Assembly: GCA_947469885.1 (NCBI GenBank)
Contig: CANIQT010000003.1
Location: 124,001 to 188,000 of the forward strand
DNA: 64,000 nucleotides
Direction of reading: 5' to 3'
Source: Bacteroidota bacterium
GTDB lineage: Bacteria > Bacteroidota > Bacteroidia > 2-12-FULL-35-15
Shown: positions 60,518 to 64,000 of the stretch, one piece after another
Position numbering within the stretch: the stretch's first letter is position 1
Layout of the letters: every line of letters begins with the position of its first letter
The notes under the pieces: model-generated
Told to the model about the DNA's origin: nothing
Seen by the model: only the letters and a program-made list of their open reading frames with translations
Database searches by the model: none
Made by a program: the position numbers and the translations under genes

Positions 60518-62791
60518 ATGACAAAATTACGAAAACAAGATGCGTTAGATTACCATTCTCAGGGTCGTCCCGGGAAGATTGAGGTGATACCAACCAAGCC
60601 GCACAGCACACAGCGCGACTTGTCTTTGGCTTATTCGCCAGGGGTTGCAGAGCCTTGTTTGGAAATTGAAAAAAATCCGGAAGATGCTTATAAATATACT
60701 GCCAAAGGAAACTTAGTGGCAGTAATATCAAATGGAACTGCTGTTTTGGGTTTGGGCAACATTGGTGCATTGGCATCAAAACCAGTGATGGAAGGAAAAG
60801 GTTTACTGTTTAAAATTTTTGCAGATATTGATGTGTTCGATATTGAAGTGGATGCAACGGATATAGATTTGTTTGTAAACACCGTAAAAGCAATAGCTCC
60901 CACCTTTGGTGGAATTAATTTGGAAGACATAAAAGCTCCCGAATGTTTTGAAATTGAAAGAAGATTAAAAGAAGAACTCAACATTCCGCTGATGCACGAT
61001 GACCAGCATGGTACTGCTATCATCTCGTCTGCTGCATTGCTCAACGCTTGCGAAGTAGCAAGAAAAAGAATTGACAAAGTAAAAATAGTGGTGAACGGTG
61101 CAGGAGCATCGGCTATATCGTGTGCCCGGCTTTACATTGCCGTAGGCGCAAAAAAAGAAAATATTATAATGCTCGACAGCAAAGGTGTGTTGAGTATTTA
61201 TCGGGATGATATTACTGACGAACAAAAACTATTTTTTTGTACTACTAACAAACACGTAAAAACATTGGAAGAAGCAATGAACGATGCCGATGTGTTTGTA
61301 GGTTTATCGAAAGGAAATATTGTGAACGAAAAAATGATACAATCCATGGCAAAACGCCCGATTGTGTTTGCATTGGCTAATCCTGACCCGGAAATACCAT
61401 ACGATTTGGCAATGGCTGCCCGCAAAGATATTATTATGGCAACAGGCCGCAGCGACCATCCTAATCAGGTGAACAATGTGTTGGGCTTTCCTTTTATTTT
61501 CCGCGGAGCGTTAGATGTAAGAGCCACACAAATTAACGAAGCAATGAAACTGGCAGCGGTATATGCCATTGCACAACTTGCAAAAGAAACAGTTCCCGAA
61601 ACAGTGAACCTGGCATACAATGCAAAGAACATTACCTTTGGACCAGAATACATTATTCCAAAACCAATTGACCCTCGTTTGATTTACACCGTTGCTCCGG
61701 CTGTAGCCAAAGCAGCAATGGAATCGGGGGTTGCGCAACATGCTATTACCAATTGGGAGGGGTATGTTCAGGAATTAATCAATCGTTTGGGATTGGATAA
61801 TAAACTGATTCGGAACATTACCAACAAAGCAAAACAAAATCCGAAACGAGTAGTATTTGCCGAAGCCGACCATTATAAAATTTTGAAAGCCGCACAACAA
61901 GTAGCTGACGAAGGCATTGCAAAACCAATACTGTTAGGCGATGCAGAAAAAATAAAAAAACTGATTGCTGATAATAACTTGGACTTGGGCGATATTCCAA
62001 TTATTGATACACGCAGTGCGAGCGAAGAAGAAAGACGAAATTCGTTTGGAGATATATTTTTCCAAAAACGAAAACGCAGAGGATTTACGTTATTTGAAGC
62101 ACGAAAAATAATGCGGGAACGAAATCACTTTGGTGCGATGATGGTGGAAACAGGTGCGGCAGATGCAATGATTTCGGGGCTTACACGAAAATATTCGGAC
62201 CCAATTAAACCTGCATTGCAAATTATTGGTGTGCTTGAGGGAGCAAAACGAGTGGCGGGTATGTACATCATCAACACCAAACAAGGACCTTACTTTTTTG
62301 CAGACTGCACCATGAATGTGGACCCTACTGCACAAGAAATTGTAGACATTACCGTGCTAGCAGCTAATACCGTAAAACAATTTAACATCATTCCTCGTAT
62401 TGCTTTGTTGTCGTATTCTAATTTCGGCTCTGCCGAAGGCGACATACCAAGCAAGATGCAGATGGCAACAGATATTTTACACAAAAATTATCCGGGAATG
62501 ATTGTGGATGGAGAAATGCAAGCCAACTTTGCATTGAATAATAATTTATTGAAAGAACAATTTCCGTTTTCTGATTTGGTGGATAAAAAAGTGAATACAC
62601 TTATTTTTCCTAATCTTGCATCCGGAAATATTGCTTACAAATTGATTCAGGAAATGGGAGAGGCAGAAGCCATAGGACCGATATTGATTGGGATGAAAAA
62701 ACCAGTTCACATTGTTCAACTGGGTAGTTCGGTTCGCGAAATTGTAAACATGGTGACCATTGCGGTGGTGGATGCGCAAGCTAGAAAATAG
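60518..62791 (+). CDS. maeB: NADP-dependent malic enzyme with C-terminal phosphotransacetylase domain
   Basis: 757 aa. The malic domain (~1-170) has YSPGVAEPCLEI with the catalytic Tyr and metal ligands in LMHDDQHGTAI. The NAD(P) domain (~170-420) has VVNGAGASAISCARLY. The C-terminal ~330 residues are a PTA_PTB domain (VVFAEADHYKILKAAQ, RRGFTLFEARKIMRERN, LSYSNFGSAEGD), usually regulatory (acetyl-CoA sensing) in MaeB proteins. It decarboxylates malate to pyruvate. It is followed by ruvA and a probable sprA, an order I recall from other Bacteroidota. Confidence 0.95.
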   Translation: MTKLRKQDALDYHSQGRPGKIEVIPTKPHSTQRDLSLAYSPGVAEPCLEIEKNPEDAYKYTAKGNLVAVISNGTAVLGLGNIGALASKPVMEGKGLLFKIFADIDVFDIEVDATDIDLFVNTVKAIAPTFGGINLEDIKAPECFEIERRLKEELNIPLMHDDQHGTAIISSAALLNACEVARKRIDKVKIVVNGAGASAISCARLYIAVGAKKENIIMLDSKGVLSIYRDDITDEQKLFFCTTNKHVKTLEEAMNDADVFVGLSKGNIVNEKMIQSMAKRPIVFALANPDPEIPYDLAMAARKDIIMATGRSDHPNQVNNVLGFPFIFRGALDVRATQINEAMKLAAVYAIAQLAKETVPETVNLAYNAKNITFGPEYIIPKPIDPRLIYTVAPAVAKAAMESGVAQHAITNWEGYVQELINRLGLDNKLIRNITNKAKQNPKRVVFAEADHYKILKAAQQVADEGIAKPILLGDAEKIKKLIADNNLDLGDIPIIDTRSASEEERRNSFGDIFFQKRKRRGFTLFEARKIMRERNHFGAMMVETGAADAMISGLTRKYSDPIKPALQIIGVLEGAKRVAGMYIINTKQGPYFFADCTMNVDPTAQEIVDITVLAANTVKQFNIIPRIALLSYSNFGSAEGDIPSKMQMATDILHKNYPGMIVDGEMQANFALNNNLLKEQFPFSDLVDKKVNTLIFPNLASGNIAYKLIQEMGEAEAIGPILIGMKKPVHIVQLGSSVREIVNMVTIAVVDAQARK

Positions 62792-62820
62792 TTCATTAGT
62801 CATTGGTTCATTAGTCATTG
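62791..62820. repeat. Two exact tandem copies of GTTCATTAGTCATTG
   Basis: The first copy begins at the last base of the malic enzyme stop codon. Same family as 57671-57695 and 59331-59349. Confidence 0.75.
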
Positions 62821-62853
62821 ATTAAGGCTTAGAGTTTAGATATTAGAATTTAT

Positions 62854-63441
62854 ATGTTATATCACATACAAGGAAAATTAGTTGAAAAAACCCCTACTTA
62901 CGCTGTAATAGATGCAGGTGGCGTTGGCTACCAAATGCAAATTTCGCTCAACACATTTACCAAAATAGGCGAAAGTGAGTATTGCAAACTGTTTACAGAG
63001 TCGCTGTATATACGTGACGATATGCCTAAATTTTACGGGTTTGCCGATGTAGCAGAGCGCGATTTGTTCCGTCAGTTGGTTTCAGTTTCGGGAGTTGGGG
63101 GTACTAGTGCGTTGTTGATGTTATCTTCGTTAAGCGCAGCCGAAATACAAAGTGCAATTGTTACGGGCAATGTGGCTTTGCTGAAAAGTGTGAAAGGAAT
63201 TGGCGAAAAAACCGCACAGCGAATTATTATTGATTTGAAAGGAAAAATGGGGAAAGAGGAACTGTCGTCCGAATTTTTTGCCGGCTCGCACAGCAAAATT
63301 AAAGAAGAAGCATTGTCTGCCTTGGTGATGTTAGGATTTAATAAAGCAGCAGCCGACAAAGTGCTGGACAAAGTGCTGAAAACAGAGGGAACCGGCCAAA
63401 CCGTGGAGCAGTTAATTAAGGGTGCTTTAAAGAGTCTTTGA
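62854..63441 (+). CDS. ruvA: Holliday junction branch migration protein RuvA
   Basis: 195 aa. OB-fold domain I (MLYHIQGKLVEKTPTYAVID, GGVGYQMQIS), the two helix-hairpin-helix motifs (LVSVSGVGGTSALLMLSSLS, SVKGIGEKTAQRIIIDLKGK) and C-terminal RuvB-binding domain III (EEALSALVMLGFNKAAADKVL) are complete. As a tetramer it binds Holliday junctions and loads RuvB. It lies 62 bp after maeB. Confidence 0.96.
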   Translation: MLYHIQGKLVEKTPTYAVIDAGGVGYQMQISLNTFTKIGESEYCKLFTESLYIRDDMPKFYGFADVAERDLFRQLVSVSGVGGTSALLMLSSLSAAEIQSAIVTGNVALLKSVKGIGEKTAQRIIIDLKGKMGKEELSSEFFAGSHSKIKEEALSALVMLGFNKAAADKVLDKVLKTEGTGQTVEQLIKGALKSL

Positions 63442-63534
63442 TAGTTGGATGAAAGCATCAACCAAGGTAGAAAAAAAATATTTTTAGTTTAATACAATAT
63501 TTTCGTTCTTTTTTCGTTAGTAGTTAGTGCAAAA

Positions 63535-63768
63535 GTGAAAATTGGGGTATCGGGCACAAGTTTTCCGGTAATGGGCAAGAGTTATCCGGACCAGGGCAAA
63601 AGTTTCCCCGACCCGGATAAGAGTTTCCCGGACCGGGATAAGAGTTTCACGGACTGGGGCAAAAGTTCTCCCGAACCGGATAAGAGTTATCCGGACCCGG
63701 GCAAGAGTTATCCGATACCAGATAATAGCAACCCGAACACAAAAAAACGTGTTTTTGGGAGATTTTAA
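63535..63768 (+). CDS. Short heptapeptide-repeat ORF of unknown function
   Basis: 77 codons from GTG. Residues ~7-69 are nine heptads of the form G/D-K-S-F/Y-P-D-x, encoded by a 21-bp repeat, followed by NPNTKKRVFGRF. There is no signal peptide, no membrane segment and no recognised family. The frame is uninterrupted, unlike the 12.7-kb array. However, a 21-bp period favours open frames by itself, so translation is uncertain. It sits between ruvA and the probable sprA. No clear ribosome-binding site is seen (Bacteroidota often lack one). Confidence 0.45.
   Translation: MKIGVSGTSFPVMGKSYPDQGKSFPDPDKSFPDRDKSFTDWGKSSPEPDKSYPDPGKSYPIPDNSNPNTKKRVFGRF
63553..63741. repeat. 21-bp tandem repeat array (nine copies)
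   Basis: The consensus is GGGCAAGAGTTATCCGGACCC with variable third and last positions. The core AGAGTTATCCGGA resembles the ACAGTTATCGGAT core of the 59.1-kb array. Confidence 0.9.
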
Positions 63769-63821
63769 TTAGATAGTAGCATTTTTATAAAATTTAATAG
63801 AGGATAAAAGTTTTAAAAGTT

Positions 63822-64000
63822 TTGAATAAATCAGTTGCCAAGTATATAGTTGTAGGGTTAGCATCTTTAGGATTATTATCTATCATTGTTAATTCCGATG
63901 CCAAAATAAGTCCGTATAACCATGCGGAAACAATTGACGAGTACGACCCATACATAGAGGTGGATACTCCCAGCACTCCGGTTGATTTGCATTATAATTT
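63822..64000 (+). CDS. sprA: N-terminus of a secreted protein, probably SprA/Sov (T9SS translocon), runs off window
   Basis: 59 codons are present from TTG at 63822. The frame is closed by a TAG at 63798 with no ATG between, and AGAGGATAAA lies upstream. The peptide starts basic, has a hydrophobic signal segment (YIVVGLASLGLLSIIV), and continues as NSDAKISPYNHAETIDEYDP and PSTPVDLHYN. In several Bacteroidota the huge outer-membrane translocon SprA/Sov is encoded just after ruvA. Size cannot be checked here, and the visible part is not itself diagnostic, so the name rests on gene order. Confidence 0.5.
   Translation, partial: MNKSVAKYIVVGLASLGLLSIIVNSDAKISPYNHAETIDEYDPYIEVDTPSTPVDLHYN

Noticed and set aside
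1..64000. rRNA genes, riboswitches and prophage
   Set aside because: No rRNA core sequences, conserved riboswitch motifs, integrases or phage structural genes were recognised on either strand.

Overview
The window is chromosomal DNA of a low-GC Bacteroidota (Bacteroidetes) bacterium. The evidence is concordant: -7 promoter elements of the form TAnnTTTG, six secreted proteins with type A C-terminal sorting domains of the type IX secretion system (T9SS), a dipeptidyl-peptidase-IV-like S9 peptidase, two RemB-like proteins, a mitochondrial-type aconitase, and a malic enzyme - ruvA - (probable sprA) gene order. A genus cannot be named from the sequence alone.

Layout. 1-9465 (minus strand): the start of a methyltransferase, a YVTN-propeller T9SS cargo, then a signalling block made of a SiaC-like phosphoprotein, a lipoprotein, a TerB-like/ABCG-type ABC transporter and two membrane-bound SpoIIE/PP2C phosphatases. 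9586-13838: a ParE-type toxin/antitoxin pair, a T9SS propeller, an XRE regulator, a 21-bp repeat array and an unknown protein. 14128-20895: a TetR-controlled RND efflux operon (tetR-tolC-MFP-RND). 20972-37529: mostly housekeeping (serine hydrolase, DPP4-like peptidase, metG, LD-carboxypeptidase, yraN, aconitase, ankyrin protein, MacB-like permease, dtd, rsgA, rhodanese). 37543-43413: reductase, SMR pump, universal stress protein plus antiporter, gltX, folB, tRNA-Cys. 43565-50827: heptad-repeat wHTH-like protein, T9SS-sorted pentaheme cytochrome, CRTAC1-like T9SS protein, queG and a small conserved protein. 50941-57318 (minus): an overlapping surface-polysaccharide operon, gmd-fcl-remB-like-wecA-remB-like. 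57551-60312: a T9SS protein assembled partly from dispersed repeats, a gene-poor repeat-rich stretch, a pseudogene and a sirtuin. 60518-64000: malic enzyme, ruvA, a heptapeptide-repeat ORF and the N-terminus of a probable SprA.

Functional themes are protein export to the cell surface (T9SS cargo, probable SprA), surface polysaccharide/gliding-type functions, efflux, and PP2C/SiaC partner-switching signalling.

The most unusual content is repetitive. (1) Four loci carry arrays with a 21-bp (7-codon) period or its double. Their peptides share a loose grammar, hydrophobic-[S/P/D]-[E/D]-x-[G/D/R]-[K/N/A]-x: two sit in open reading frames and two are non-coding or broken. (2) Several short dispersed repeat families (GGGGAGG hairpins, AAATCCTAAATCC, TCATTAGTCATTGG, CTGAGCTTGTCGAAG and others) lie between genes and also, in frame, inside genes. 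They occur in signal peptides, T9SS sorting domains and aminoacyl-tRNA synthetase loops. One gene (57551-58555) appears to contain four different families. (3) Hairpins near 58.6-59.6 kb differ by compensatory changes. All family assignments were made by reading motifs; no database search was run.
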